Assembly (NCBI RefSeq): GCF_000263715.2
Contig: NZ_CM001514.1
Coordinates: forward strand, 358,936-422,935
DNA: 64,000 nt
Direction: 5' to 3'
DNA from: Pseudomonas synxantha BG33R
GTDB taxonomy: Bacteria; Pseudomonadota; Gammaproteobacteria; Pseudomonadales; Pseudomonadaceae
Shown piece after piece: positions 7,635-17,611 of the stretch. The translations under genes were made by a program, and so were the position numbers. Under the pieces are notes generated by a model that was not told the origin of the DNA, did not search any database, and was given only the letters and a program-made list of their open reading frames with translations. Numbering within the stretch: position 1 is the first letter of the stretch; the number at the start of each line of letters is the position of its first letter.

Positions 7635-9439
7635 ACACTGCGGTCCTCGGACGGTTGCAGACTGACGCCCGGCGAGCCGGCACGCAATTTCAAGGTTAAC
7701 AGCGCGCCGCCTTCCTTGTGGTTGGCGAACAACAGTTCGCCACCAAAGGCGCGCATCAGGGTGTCGCAGATTGCCAGGCCCAGGCCCAGGCCCTGGGTGC
7801 GCGTCTTAGTGGTGTAGAACGGCTCGCTGGCGCGGCCCAGGGCTTCCATGCAAAAGCCTGGGCCGTTGTCGCGAATGTACAGGTTGACGCCCTGGGGCGT
7901 GGTTTCGGCACTCAGCCAGAGTTTGCGCGGCGGGCCTTTTTCGGTGAGGGCGTCCAGGGCGTTGGCCAGCAAGTTACCCAGTACCTGGCGCAGACGGGTT
8001 TCGCCGGCCTGCACCCACAGGGTTGCCTCCGGCAGGTCGCGGATCAATTCCACTTCCATCGAGCGCCGCCGTTTGGCCAGCAACGCCAGGGCGTCATCCA
8101 GGGCCGGTTGCAAGGCTACGCTCTCCGGCGCGTGACGATCACGGCGAGCGAATGCACGCAAATGGGCGATGATCGAGGCCATGCGCCCGGTCAGCTCGCT
8201 GATCAGTTTGAGGTTGCCGCGGGCATCGCTGGTGCGCTCATGGTCGAGGAGGATTTCGGCGTTTTCTGCATAGCTGCGAATCGCCGCCAACGGTTGGTTC
8301 AGCTCATGGCTGATACTCGCTGACATGGTGCCCAAGGCGGAGAGTTTACCGGCCTGGACCAGGTCGTCCTGGGCGCGCACCAGTTCCTGCTGGGCGTGTT
8401 CGCGCTCCAACACTTCCTGTTTCAGGCGCCGGTTCAGGCCCTCCAGGTCGCTGGTACGCTCGGCCACGCGCATTTCCAGCTCACGGCGGGCCTTGGCTTC
8501 GAAGGCGATGCGTTCCAGATAGTGCCGACGGCGCTGCATCAGCAATCCCAGCAACAGCATCAGCACCAACAACGTGGCACCGCCCACGGCGACAACCGTG
8601 CGCACCGGACGGTTGATCAGCGAGCGTGGCGCCAGGATTTCCACATTCCAGCCGGTTTCGGCGATGGCCGTGGATTGGCGCAGCCAGGCGCTGCTGCTCA
8701 GGCTCAGCGGCTGCGGGTCGCGGGTGGGGTAGGGCTGGATGGCGATGATGGCCTGGCGTTCTTCGGCGGTCAGTGGCCGTGTGGCGCGGAATCGCCATTG
8801 CGGGCGCGAGGTGAGGATCACCACGCCGTTGTGGTCGGTGACCAGCAGTTGTTCCGGGGTATTGCCCCACAGGCTTTCGGTGTGATCAAGGTCGACCTTG
8901 ACCACCAGCACGCCGATGATGGTGTCGCCGTCACGCACCGCGGCGGCGAAGAAGTATCCGCGCTTGGCTGAGGTGGTGCCCAGGCCGAAAAACCGACCCA
9001 GGCGCCCGGCCATGGCTTCGCTGAAATAGGGGCGAAAGGAGAAATTGCGCCCGACGAAGCTGTCTTGTTTGTCCCAGTTGGAAGCGGCAAGGGTCTTGCC
9101 GGTGGTGTCCATCAGGTACATCACTTCTACGCCCGCCTGGTCGGCGACATCCTTGAGCAACAGGTTGGCATTGGCCAGGTTGGTACTGACGTGAGGTGCG
9201 TCCAGGGCGATGCGCAGGGCCGGCAAATCGCCGAGGATTTGCGGCAACACTTCGTAGCGGTGCAGGGTGCCCAACAGGTTGGCGACATACAGGTCGAGAG
9301 TCTGGCGGTTTTGCCCGGCCAATTCGCTGCGATAGTAGCGCTCGGCCAAATGCTCCAGCGGCCATAACAGCGGTGCCAAGCACAATGCCAGCAGGGCGAG
9401 GCTGCGCCAGCGGGGTCTTCGCGGAAGGGGTGGAGTCAT
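7631..9439 (-). CDS. dctB: C4-dicarboxylate sensor histidine kinase DctB
   Basis: This 602-residue sensor has a first membrane helix near 13-29, a large periplasmic double-PAS/Cache region (about 30-280), a second helix near 281-301, a coiled-coil linker, and a kinase core with the H-box SASISHELNQPL (phospho-accepting His378). ATP-binding N and G boxes follow (NLLANALDAL, DNGPGF, GLGLGL). The periplasmic double sensor is the DctB arrangement that binds succinate and other C4-dicarboxylates. It overlaps dctD by 4 bp. The rml operon lies just upstream on the same strand, with a gap of 36 bp. Confidence 0.92.
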   Translation of the reverse strand: MTPPLPRRPRWRSLALLALCLAPLLWPLEHLAERYYRSELAGQNRQTLDLYVANLLGTLHRYEVLPQILGDLPALRIALDAPHVSTNLANANLLLKDVADQAGVEVMYLMDTTGKTLAASNWDKQDSFVGRNFSFRPYFSEAMAGRLGRFFGLGTTSAKRGYFFAAAVRDGDTIIGVLVVKVDLDHTESLWGNTPEQLLVTDHNGVVILTSRPQWRFRATRPLTAEERQAIIAIQPYPTRDPQPLSLSSSAWLRQSTAIAETGWNVEILAPRSLINRPVRTVVAVGGATLLVLMLLLGLLMQRRRHYLERIAFEAKARRELEMRVAERTSDLEGLNRRLKQEVLEREHAQQELVRAQDDLVQAGKLSALGTMSASISHELNQPLAAIRSYAENAEILLDHERTSDARGNLKLISELTGRMASIIAHLRAFARRDRHAPESVALQPALDDALALLAKRRRSMEVELIRDLPEATLWVQAGETRLRQVLGNLLANALDALTEKGPPRKLWLSAETTPQGVNLYIRDNGPGFCMEALGRASEPFYTTKTRTQGLGLGLAICDTLMRAFGGELLFANHKEGGALLTLKLRAGSPGVSLQPSEDRSV

Positions 9440-9475
9440 GGGGAGTGTGCGCCTGTGGGTACAGGCGCATTATGC

Positions 9476-10345
9476 CTAGTGCTGCCTGGCAAGACACTCG
9501 TGCAATGCATCTTGCCAATGGGGCTGGCTGACGTGCCATTGCTGTTGCAGACGCGAGCAATCCAGGCGCGAGTTCAGCGGGCGCTTGGCGGGGGTGGGGT
9601 AGGCACTGGAAGGGATCGGCTCCAGTTCGGCGCAGGCTTTGCCTTCGATCCGCAATTGCTCGCCAATGGCTTGGGCAAAGCCGAACCACGAGGTCTCACC
9701 TTGTGCGGTGAGGTGGTAAACGCCCCAGTCCCCGGCCTTGCCAGCCTGCCACTGCTGAATCAGCGCGCGGGTGCTGCTGGCGATGGTCCCGGCCCAGGTC
9801 GGCGCACCGATCTGGTCGGCGACGATGCGCATCTGCGGTTTTTCCTGCAGCAGGCGCTGCATGGTCAGCAGGAAATTCTTGCCATGGCTCGAGTACACCC
9901 AACTGGTGCGCAAGATCAGGTGTTCGCCACCTACGGCAGCAATCGCCTGTTCACCCGCCAGTTTGCTCTGACCATAGACACCCAAAGGGTTGGGTGTGTC
10001 GCTTTCGATGTAAGGGGCAGGTTTGCTGCCATCGAACACGTAGTCGGTCGAGTAATGAATCAGCGGGATGCCCAGTGCCTTGGCTTCCTCGGCGAGGATG
10101 CCGGGGGCGATGGCGTTGATCGCAAAGGCTGCGTCCGGTTCGCTCTCGGCCAGATCGACGGCAGTGTGGGCTGCCGCGTTGATGATCAGGCCAGGGCGGT
10201 GGGCGCGTACCTGTTGGCGGATGAGGTCAGCGTCGGCCAGGTCAAGCTGGTCGCGGCCCAGGATGACGAGTTCGCCAAGACCCTGGAGCCGCTGTTGCAG
10301 CTCCAGGGAGACTTGGCCGTGTTGGCCGGTGATTAATATTTTCAT
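9476..10345 (-). CDS. rmlD: dTDP-4-dehydrorhamnose reductase RmlD
   Basis: RmlD performs the last step of dTDP-L-rhamnose synthesis. The 289-residue SDR-type protein begins [17 protein letters not shown], a Rossmann GxxGxxG-like nucleotide site. It contains the catalytic YGQSKLAGE (YxxxK) motif and the STDYVFDG motif characteristic of RmlD. It starts inside the end of rmlC (4-bp overlap) and is the last gene of rmlBACD. dTDP-rhamnose here would feed lipopolysaccharide core or O-antigen, or rhamnolipid. Confidence 0.95.
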   Translation of the reverse strand: MKILITGQHGQVSLELQQRLQGLGELVILGRDQLDLADADLIRQQVRAHRPGLIINAAAHTAVDLAESEPDAAFAINAIAPGILAEEAKALGIPLIHYSTDYVFDGSKPAPYIESDTPNPLGVYGQSKLAGEQAIAAVGGEHLILRTSWVYSSHGKNFLLTMQRLLQEKPQMRIVADQIGAPTWAGTIASSTRALIQQWQAGKAGDWGVYHLTAQGETSWFGFAQAIGEQLRIEGKACAELEPIPSSAYPTPAKRPLNSRLDCSRLQQQWHVSQPHWQDALHECLARQH

Positions 10346-10887
10346 GGGAACAGGTCGGCTTCCATCAGCAGTTTTCCGACCTGGTCTTTGGCAGACAATT
10401 GCGGCGGTTCGGCCAGCTCCCAGTCGATAGCCAGCGTTGGGTCATTCCAGAGAATGCTGCGCTCGGCGCTTGGCTGGTAGTAATCGGTGGTTTTGTACAG
10501 GAACTCTGCGTGGTCGCTCAACACCACGAAACCATGTGCAAAACCTTCTGGCACCCACAATTGACGATGGTTCTGTGCCGACAGGCGTACACCCACCCAG
10601 TTTCCGAAGTTTGGGGAGCTGCGACGGATGTCGACGGCTACATCCAGCACTTCGCCGTGAGTGACACGCACCAGCTTGCCTTGAGTGTGCTCAAGCTGAT
10701 AGTGCAAGCCCCGTAGTACGCCTTTTTGCGAGCGCGAGTGGTTGTCCTGCACAAAATCACGCTTGAGCCCGGTAGCTGCTTCAAAAGCGCGGGCGTTGAA
10801 GCTTTCGTAGAAGAAACCGCGCTCGTCACCGAATACCTTTGGCTCGAGGATCAGCACGCCGGGTAGTGTGGTTTCAACTACGTTCAC
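10342..10887 (-). CDS. rmlC: dTDP-4-dehydrorhamnose 3,5-epimerase RmlC
   Basis: The start is taken as the GTG at 10887, which overlaps the rmlA stop as GTGA and gives 181 residues, the normal RmlC length. The frame is open further upstream, but that extension reads the rmlA gene in another frame. Cupin features are clear: [15 protein letters not shown], the catalytic His region LRGLHYQ, and VPEGFAHGF. RmlC epimerises C3 and C5 of the dTDP-4-keto sugar. All four rml genes are coupled by 4-bp overlaps. Confidence 0.95.
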   Translation of the reverse strand: MNVVETTLPGVLILEPKVFGDERGFFYESFNARAFEAATGLKRDFVQDNHSRSQKGVLRGLHYQLEHTQGKLVRVTHGEVLDVAVDIRRSSPNFGNWVGVRLSAQNHRQLWVPEGFAHGFVVLSDHAEFLYKTTDYYQPSAERSILWNDPTLAIDWELAEPPQLSAKDQVGKLLMEADLFP

Positions 10888-11759
10888 TGGGTCTCTCCGG
10901 CGAGGGAATACAGGTACTGGCCATAGCCGGTCTTGCCAAAGTATTTGGCGCGTTCCAGCAGATAGTCGCGGTCGATCCAGCCGTTTTCGTAGGCGATCTC
11001 TTCCAGGCAAGCCACTTTCAAGCCCTGGCGGTGCTCGATGGTCTGCACGTAAGTCGAGGCCTCCAGCAGGCTGTCATGGGTGCCGGTGTCGAGCCAGGCA
11101 AAGCCGCGACCGAAGCGTTCTACATGCAGGTCGCCGCGCTGAAGATAGGCGTTGTTGACGTCGGTGATTTCCAACTCGCCGCGCGGCGAAGGCTTGACGG
11201 CCTTGGCGATCTTGATCACGTCGTTATCGTAGAAATACAGGCCGGTGACGGCATAGGGTGACTTGGGCTTCGCCGGTTTTTCTTCAATGGACAGGGCGCG
11301 GCCCTCTTTGTCGAAATCAATCACACCGAAGCGCTCCGGGTCTTTTACCCAGTAGCCGAATACCGTAGCGCCCGATGAACGCTCGGCTGCAGTGCGTAAT
11401 TGATCACTAAAATGTTGGCCGTGGAAGATGTTGTCCCCCAGAATCAGGCACACGGCGTCATCACCGATGAACTCTTCGCCAATGATAAATGCTTGAGCCA
11501 ACCCGTCTGGAGACGGCTGTTCGGCATAGGTGAAATGCACGCCAAACTGGCTGCCATCTCCCAGCAGGTTTCGGTACTGTGGCAAGTCTACCGGCGTGGA
11601 GATCACCAGGATGTCCTTGATCCCGGCAAGCATCAGCACGGATATCGGGTAGTAGATCATGGGTTTGTCGTACACCGGCAACAGCTGTTTGGACACTCCC
11701 AGAGTAATGGGGTGCAAGCGGGTGCCGGAGCCGCCAGCCAATACGATGCCCTTCATCAT
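10884..11759 (-). CDS. rmlA: Glucose-1-phosphate thymidylyltransferase RmlA
   Basis: The first enzyme of dTDP-L-rhamnose synthesis, joining dTTP and glucose-1-phosphate. The 291-residue protein starts with the nucleotidyltransferase signature [13 protein letters not shown] and continues with [16 protein letters not shown]. The sugar-binding EEKPAKPKS region is present. Two adjacent ATGs occur at the start; the second may be the one used. It overlaps the rmlB stop and rmlC start by 4 bp each. Confidence 0.95.
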   Translation of the reverse strand: MMKGIVLAGGSGTRLHPITLGVSKQLLPVYDKPMIYYPISVLMLAGIKDILVISTPVDLPQYRNLLGDGSQFGVHFTYAEQPSPDGLAQAFIIGEEFIGDDAVCLILGDNIFHGQHFSDQLRTAAERSSGATVFGYWVKDPERFGVIDFDKEGRALSIEEKPAKPKSPYAVTGLYFYDNDVIKIAKAVKPSPRGELEITDVNNAYLQRGDLHVERFGRGFAWLDTGTHDSLLEASTYVQTIEHRQGLKVACLEEIAYENGWIDRDYLLERAKYFGKTGYGQYLYSLAGETQ

Positions 11760-12838
11760 GCGATTAGATCCTTCAAGTCGGTGTTGCCCAATCGTTCGCC
11801 CTGATAACTACCGTCCTGGACCCTGCGGCACCATTCCAGGTTATCGAGGTACCACTGCACGGTTTTGCGCAGTCCTGTCTCAAAGGTTTCTTCCGGGACC
11901 CAGCCCAGTTCGCGTTCGATCTTGCTGGCGTCGATGGCGTAGCGCTGGTCGTGGCCAGGGCGATCCTTGACGAAGGTGATCAGGTCAGTGAATTTTGCCA
12001 CGCCGGCGGGGCGCTGCGGCGCCAGCTCTTCCAGCAGGCCGCAAATGCCACGTACCACGTCGATGTTCTTCTGCTCGTTATGACCACCGATGTTGTAGGT
12101 CTCGCCCACCACCCCAGTGGTGACCACTTTGAGCAGTGCACGGGCATGATCCTCGACGAACAGCCAGTCACGTACCTGCAAACCATCGCCGTAGACAGGC
12201 AGTGGCTTGCCCGCCAAGGCGTTGAGAATAACCAGCGGGATCAATTTTTCGGGGAAGTGGAATGGCCCGTAGTTGTTCGAGCAATTGGTCAGCAGTACCG
12301 GCAGGCCGTATGTACGCTGCCAGGCGCGTACCAGGTGGTCGGATGCCGCCTTGCTCGCGGAGTAGGGAGAGCTGGGCGCGTAAGGGGTGGTTTCGGTGAA
12401 GAGGTCGTCTACGCCGTGCAGGTCGCCATACACCTCGTCAGTGGAAATGTGGTGGAAGCGGAACGCGCTTTTGGCCGGTTCTGCCAGCTTCTGCCAGTAA
12501 GCCCGTGTGGCTTCCAGCAGGCTGTAGGTGCCGACGATGTTGGTCTGGATAAAATCCGACGGACCGTCAATGGAGCGGTCAACGTGGGACTCGGCCGCCA
12601 AGTGCATGATCGCATCAGGTTCAAAGCGTGCGAGTACGGCGCTGACGGCGGCCTGGTCGATGATATCGGCCTGGACAAACTCATAGCGGCTGTTGGACGC
12701 GATGCTGGTCAGCGACTCCAGGTTGCCGGCATAGGTGAGCTTGTCCAGATTGAGCACTTCATGTTCGGTATCTTGAATCAAATAGCGGATCAGGGCTGAG
12801 CCGATAAAGCCAGCGCCGCCAGTAACGAGAATGCGCAT
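11756..12838 (-). CDS. rmlB: dTDP-glucose 4,6-dehydratase RmlB
   Basis: The start chosen is the ATG at 12838 ([19 protein letters not shown]), giving 360 residues. The frame is open for 25 more codons upstream, but those do not resemble the family. The GxxGxxG NAD site is at the N-terminus, the catalytic [12 protein letters not shown] (YxxxK) is present, and [15 protein letters not shown] is the typical substrate loop. It is the first gene of rmlBACD; the promoter must lie in the 150-bp gap shared with the divergent fusion-enzyme gene. Confidence 0.95.
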   Translation of the reverse strand: MRILVTGGAGFIGSALIRYLIQDTEHEVLNLDKLTYAGNLESLTSIASNSRYEFVQADIIDQAAVSAVLARFEPDAIMHLAAESHVDRSIDGPSDFIQTNIVGTYSLLEATRAYWQKLAEPAKSAFRFHHISTDEVYGDLHGVDDLFTETTPYAPSSPYSASKAASDHLVRAWQRTYGLPVLLTNCSNNYGPFHFPEKLIPLVILNALAGKPLPVYGDGLQVRDWLFVEDHARALLKVVTTGVVGETYNIGGHNEQKNIDVVRGICGLLEELAPQRPAGVAKFTDLITFVKDRPGHDQRYAIDASKIERELGWVPEETFETGLRKTVQWYLDNLEWCRRVQDGSYQGERLGNTDLKDLIA

Positions 12839-12991
12839 ATCGGAGGGCCCTTTCCTTAGATGGACATTAAGCGAATGAAGCATAGCTTGAGTTGTGAGGG
12901 CCGGGTGGTGCAAGTCCGGCGTTTACTGGGGGTTGCCTTGTGACCCGGAACAATGGCGATATAGACGACTGAAAAAACAAAGGTCGTCACA

Positions 12992-15901
12992 ATGTCGTTA
13001 GCCACATTGACCCACCGCGCCAGTTTACCTTGCCCACAAGTAAGCCCCGACCAGGCGGCAAGCCTGCTCGAGCGGCATTATGGGATGAGCGGTGTGCTGC
13101 AAGCGTTGGGCAGTCAACAAGACCTCAACTATAAGATTGACAACGCCCAGGGCCGTTTTGTTCTCAAAATCTGCCGCGGTGACTACGCCGCCGTTGAACT
13201 CGAGGCCCAACACGCGGCCCTCAATAGTCTGCAAGCACATGACCATCTGCGCGTGCCCAAGGTGATTCAAGCGTTGGATGGTAATGAGCTGCTGACGGTA
13301 AGCGTCGACGGGCACACCCTGCACCTGCGGCTACTGGAGTACATCGACGGCCAGCCCCTCACGCATTTACCGCACCTGGGCCGCGATGTGATCGCAGGCT
13401 TCGGTGAGATGTGCGCGCAGATGAGCCTCGCGCTGCAAGGTTTCGAGCATCCGGGCCTTGCGCGCACCCTGCAGTGGGATCCGCGCCATGCGCAGGCGTT
13501 GATCACTCATCTGCTGGCAACCTTGCCTGACCTGCCGCAACGCGCCGTATTGGAGCGCGTAGCCACGCAGGTCGAGGCGTATGTCCAACCTTTGGCACCA
13601 CGCCTGCCGTGGCAAGCGGTACATCTGGACATCACCGATGACAATGTGGTGTGCCAGCGTGATGCCCAGCGGCGCTGGCGTATCCACGGCGTGATTGATT
13701 TCGGCGATTTGGTGCACACCTGGCGGATTGCTGACCTGTCGGTAACCTGCGCGTCCCTGTTGCACCACGCCCACGGTGACCCGTTTGCGATTCTGCCGGC
13801 AATCCAGGCCTGTCACGCGGTGATGCCGTTACAGCGCGAAGAGTTGGAGGTGTTGTGGCCGCTGATCGTCGCACGTGCGGCGGTGCTGGTGCTCAGCGGT
13901 GAACAGCAGCAACGCCTGGACCCGGATAACACGTATTTAAAGAAAAACGCTGAGCACGAGTGGGAAATTTTCCATGTTGCGACGGCGGTGCCGTTTGCGC
14001 TGATGCAAGCGGCGATTCTCACTGGCGTTGGCGAGACGTTGCCACCGGTTGCCAGCCATGACTTTGCACCCTTGTTGCCGGGCCTGGTGGGCCGCGAGTT
14101 CGCGCTGATCGACCTGGGCGTACTCAGCCCGCATTGGGAGGCCGGTAATTGGGAAACCCCGGGAACAGATCGGCGGTTGCTGGCTGAAGCAGCGGCAGTA
14201 CATGGGCTGGCGGCCAGCCGGTATGGGCAATACCGCTTGTCGCGTACCTGTGCCGACAGCGCGGTAGAGCCGCAGACCTTCCCCCTCCATGTCGAACTGC
14301 ACCTGCCCCACGGCAGCGTGCTGCAAGCCCCCTTTGCAGGCACGCTGCGTGAAGGCGCCGATGGCTTGCTGTGCTTGCACGACCCTAGGCTGAGCCTGCG
14401 TGTGTGGGGCTTAAAAACGTCACTCACGCCTGGAGCGTTGGTGGTGAAAGGGCAAGTAATGGGTGAGGTTCACGCGCCGTTGATTGTGCAGTTATGCAGC
14501 GCCGACCTTGAGCCGCCACTGTTCTGCACGCCCTCCCGAGCCTCGGCCTGGCAGGCGTTGTGCCCGTCACCGGCGGCGCTGTTGGGGCTGGCCTGCGATG
14601 CCGAGCCGGAACTGGACCCGCAGGCCCTGCTGGCCCGGCGTGATGCCAGCTTCGCCCGCTCCCAGAAGCATTACTACGTGGACCCGCCACGTATCGAGCG
14701 AGGCTGGCGCAACCACCTGATCGACATGCAGGGCCGATCCTACCTGGACATGCTCAACAACGTAGCCGTGCTGGGCCATGGTCACCCGCGCATGGCCGCG
14801 GTGGCAGCGCGCCAGTGGTCACTGCTCAACACCAACTCGCGGTTTCACTATGCCGCGATTGCCGAGTTTTCCGAACGGTTGCTGGCGCTGGCGCCCAAGG
14901 GCATGGACCGCGTGTTCCTGGTCAACAGCGGCACCGAAGCCAATGACCTGGCGATTCGCCTGGCCTGGGCCTACAGCGGCGGGCGCGACATGCTCAGCGT
15001 GCTGGAGGCGTACCACGGCTGGTCGGTGGCGGCAGACGCCGTATCCACATCAATTGCCGATAACCCCCAGGCATTGAGCAGCCGCCCGGACTGGGTGCAC
15101 CCGGTGACAGCACCCAATACCTACCGCGGCGAATTCCGCGGGCCGGACAGCGCACCGGACTACGTGCGAAGCGTGGAACACAACCTGGCGAAAATTGCCG
15201 CAAGCCAGCGCCAGTTGGCCGGATTTATCTGTGAGCCGGTATACGGCAATGCCGGGGGCATCTCTCTGCCGCCGGGTTATTTACAGCAGGTGTATGGCTT
15301 GGTCCGTGCCCAGGGGGGCGTGTGCATCGCCGATGAGGTGCAGGTAGGGTACGGCCGCATGGGCCACTTCTTCTGGGGCTTTGAAGAGCAGGGCGTGGTG
15401 CCCGACATCATCACCATGGCCAAAGGCATGGGCAACGGCCAGCCTTTGGGGGCGGTGATCACCCGTCGAGAAATTGCCGAGGCGCTGGAGGCCGAAGGGT
15501 ATTTCTTCTCGTCATCGGGGGGCAGCCCGGTCAGTTGTCAAATCGGCATGGCGGTGCTGGACGTGATGGAAGAAGAGAAACTCTGGGAAAACGCCCAGGT
15601 GGTTGGGGGGCATTTCAAGGCTCGGCTGCAAGCGCTGATCGACCGCCATCCGCTGGTCGGAGCGGTACACGGTTCGGGCTTCTATCTGGGCCTGGAACTG
15701 GTGCGCGACCGACACACCCTGGAGCCAGCGACGCAAGAGACGGCGCTGTTATGTGATCGTCTTCGGGAATTAGGGATTTTCATGCAGCCTACGGGTGACT
15801 ACCTGAATATTCTCAAGATCAAACCGCCGATGGTGACCACCCGGCAAAGCGTGGACTTCTTTGTCGACATGTTGTCGAAAGTACTGGATGAGCAGCTGTG
15901 A
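12992..15901 (+). CDS. Three-module fusion: APH-type kinase, M23/biotinyl-like domain, class III aminotransferase (phospho-lyase-like)
   Basis: This 969-residue protein joins three domains. Residues about 20-340 form an aminoglycoside-phosphotransferase-type kinase with the catalytic loop HLDITDDN (211-218) and DFG metal site (236-238). Residues about 375-500 look like an M23/biotinyl-type beta fold (HGSVLQAPFAGTL), without clear metal ligands. Residues about 540-969 are a PLP class III aminotransferase with VNSGTEAND, the DEVQVGYGR motif and the Schiff-base lysine K811 in MAKGMGNG. In animals, the separate relatives are hydroxylysine kinase and the phospho-lyases for phosphoethanolamine or phosphohydroxylysine. 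A phosphorylate-then-eliminate enzyme acting on an amino alcohol is therefore a reasonable inference; plain transamination is the alternative. Agmatine deiminase follows 120 bp downstream. Confidence 0.88.
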   Translation: MSLATLTHRASLPCPQVSPDQAASLLERHYGMSGVLQALGSQQDLNYKIDNAQGRFVLKICRGDYAAVELEAQHAALNSLQAHDHLRVPKVIQALDGNELLTVSVDGHTLHLRLLEYIDGQPLTHLPHLGRDVIAGFGEMCAQMSLALQGFEHPGLARTLQWDPRHAQALITHLLATLPDLPQRAVLERVATQVEAYVQPLAPRLPWQAVHLDITDDNVVCQRDAQRRWRIHGVIDFGDLVHTWRIADLSVTCASLLHHAHGDPFAILPAIQACHAVMPLQREELEVLWPLIVARAAVLVLSGEQQQRLDPDNTYLKKNAEHEWEIFHVATAVPFALMQAAILTGVGETLPPVASHDFAPLLPGLVGREFALIDLGVLSPHWEAGNWETPGTDRRLLAEAAAVHGLAASRYGQYRLSRTCADSAVEPQTFPLHVELHLPHGSVLQAPFAGTLREGADGLLCLHDPRLSLRVWGLKTSLTPGALVVKGQVMGEVHAPLIVQLCSADLEPPLFCTPSRASAWQALCPSPAALLGLACDAEPELDPQALLARRDASFARSQKHYYVDPPRIERGWRNHLIDMQGRSYLDMLNNVAVLGHGHPRMAAVAARQWSLLNTNSRFHYAAIAEFSERLLALAPKGMDRVFLVNSGTEANDLAIRLAWAYSGGRDMLSVLEAYHGWSVAADAVSTSIADNPQALSSRPDWVHPVTAPNTYRGEFRGPDSAPDYVRSVEHNLAKIAASQRQLAGFICEPVYGNAGGISLPPGYLQQVYGLVRAQGGVCIADEVQVGYGRMGHFFWGFEEQGVVPDIITMAKGMGNGQPLGAVITRREIAEALEAEGYFFSSSGGSPVSCQIGMAVLDVMEEEKLWENAQVVGGHFKARLQALIDRHPLVGAVHGSGFYLGLELVRDRHTLEPATQETALLCDRLRELGIFMQPTGDYLNILKIKPPMVTTRQSVDFFVDMLSKVLDEQL

Positions 15902-16021
15902 TAGATCGATTGTTATCGGCTATTTTGTGTAATATTCGGGATCTGTAATCGTTAAGCGCTTCCAAAGCCGATTTTTATCCATATCAAGTCGGTCTTCACC
16001 CCATTCGGAGTTTTGAACGCC

Positions 16022-17128
16022 ATGACCACCCTGCACAGCACACCTCGCGCCGATGGCTTCCATATGCCTGCCGAATGGGCGCCACAAACCCAAACCTGGA
16101 TGATCTGGCCCGAGCGCCCCGACAACTGGCGTCTGGGCGGTAAGCCTGCGCAGGCCGCCCACGTGGCTGTGGCCAAGGCCATCGCCCGCTTTGAGCCCGT
16201 GACCGTTGCGGTTTCCGCCGGCCAGTACGAGAACGCCCGTGCGCGCCTGGATGTACCCAATATTCGCTTGGTGGAAATGTCTTCCGACGATGCCTGGGTC
16301 CGCGATACGGGCCCCACGTTCGTGATCAACGACAGCGGCGAGGTGCGGGGCGTGAATTGGGATTTCAATGCCTGGGGTGGTTTTGACGGCGGCCTGTATG
16401 CACCATGGAACCGTGACTCCCAGGTAGGCGGCAAGATCCTCGAGATCGAGCGCGCGCCGCGCTATCGCACCCAAGGCTTCGTGCTTGAAGGGGGTTCGAT
16501 TCATGTGGATGGCGAAGGCACCCTGATCACCACCGAAGAGTGCCTGTTGAACCGCAATCGCAACCCGCACCTGGATCGTGCGGCCATTGAAGCTGTACTG
16601 GCTGATCACCTCGCGGTGGATAAGATCATCTGGTTGCCGGATGGCCTGTTCAACGACGAAACCGATGGCCATGTGGATAACTTCTGCTGCTATGTGCGCC
16701 CGGGCGAAGTGTTGCTGGCCTGGACCGATGACCCGCAAGATCCGAACTACCCACGCTGCCACGCAGCCATGGATGTGCTGCAAAACAGCACCGACGCCAA
16801 GGGACGCGCGTTCATCGTGCATAAAATGCCGATCCCGGGACCGCTGTATGCCACCGAGGAAGAATGCGCCGGTGTCGACCCGGTGGACGGCAGCCAGGAA
16901 CGTAACCCGAGCGTGCGGTTGGCCGGGTCCTACGTCAACTTCCTGATCGTCAACGGCGGCATCATCGCGCCGAGTTTCGATGACCCGCTGGACCACCAGG
17001 CCAAACAAATCCTGCAGAGCCTGTTCCCGCAGCACGAAGTAGTGATGGTGCCGGGCCGCGAACTGTTACTGGGGGGAGGCAATATTCATTGCCTGACCCA
17101 ACAGCAGCCCGCACCGCACAGAAATTGA
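16022..17128 (+). CDS. aguA: Agmatine deiminase AguA
   Basis: AguA converts agmatine to N-carbamoylputrescine and ammonia on the arginine decarboxylase route to putrescine. From the ATG at 16022 the protein is 368 residues, the usual AguA length; a TTG three codons earlier is too close to the CGGAG ribosome site. Conserved parts of the guanidino-modifying fold include [12 protein letters not shown] near the start, the [10 protein letters not shown] region with His, and the C-terminal catalytic Cys in [12 protein letters not shown]. No aguB (carbamoylputrescine amidase) is adjacent. A clear terminator lies 65 bp downstream. Confidence 0.95.
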   Translation: MTTLHSTPRADGFHMPAEWAPQTQTWMIWPERPDNWRLGGKPAQAAHVAVAKAIARFEPVTVAVSAGQYENARARLDVPNIRLVEMSSDDAWVRDTGPTFVINDSGEVRGVNWDFNAWGGFDGGLYAPWNRDSQVGGKILEIERAPRYRTQGFVLEGGSIHVDGEGTLITTEECLLNRNRNPHLDRAAIEAVLADHLAVDKIIWLPDGLFNDETDGHVDNFCCYVRPGEVLLAWTDDPQDPNYPRCHAAMDVLQNSTDAKGRAFIVHKMPIPGPLYATEEECAGVDPVDGSQERNPSVRLAGSYVNFLIVNGGIIAPSFDDPLDHQAKQILQSLFPQHEVVMVPGRELLLGGGNIHCLTQQQPAPHRN

Positions 17129-17190
17129 GTGTAGTTGTAACGGTGCTTTGAGGGCGCGTGTGCGCTGCGCAACCGCAGTGTTCCAGCCAA

Positions 17191-17222
17191 GCCCGCGACC
17201 CAGCCAGGTCGCGGGCTTTTTT
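17191..17222 (+). terminator. Rho-independent terminator after aguA
   Basis: A perfect 10-bp stem (gcccgcgacc / ggtcgcgggc) with a 6-base loop is followed by six T residues. Confidence 0.9.
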
Positions 17223-17362
17223 GTATCTGAATGCCAAGGCGGACGGCACATTGGCATAGCTCTTGTATCGCTGTCGGCACAGTGAATCTGTGCGATGACT
17301 GCGCAGTTCTGTCACAAACCTTGAGTAAGTTAGCCGCTCACGCAGCAGGAGAGAGCGCTGAA

Positions 17363-17578
17363 ATGAATGCCGATATCGACCTGATGAACACGCGCACGTT
17401 TCACCCCTTGCGAGTCAACGGCGATGCGATCCATGCGTTGGCACTGTGGTTGAAGACAAACGGCTTGCGACAGGTCAGGCAGGTGCCTGACTTGCGCAGC
17501 GTGATGAGAGAACGCTACCCGGTGGGGTTGTTCACAGAGGATGAAGTGCAGGCGTTATGCGAGTTGATGAATAAGTGA
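17363..17578 (+). CDS. Small hypothetical protein, 71 residues
   Basis: The frame is open from 17231, but the first start with a good ribosome site (AGGAGAG, 10 bases upstream) is the ATG at 17363, giving 71 residues starting MNADIDLMNTRTFHPLRVNG. The sequence has no signal peptide, membrane helix or motif I recognise; it is mildly charged and probably helical (DEVQALCELMNK at the end). It is convergent with the TonB-dependent receptor gene, whose stop is 34 bp away. No function can be assigned. Confidence 0.6.
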   Translation: MNADIDLMNTRTFHPLRVNGDAIHALALWLKTNGLRQVRQVPDLRSVMRERYPVGLFTEDEVQALCELMNK

Positions 17579-17611
17579 AGGCACACTGCAGTCAGTGTGC
17601 CAGATGAAATA

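Noticed and set aside
16672..16680. Single DnaA box in aguA
   Set aside because: Isolated copy within a gene; expected occasionally by chance.
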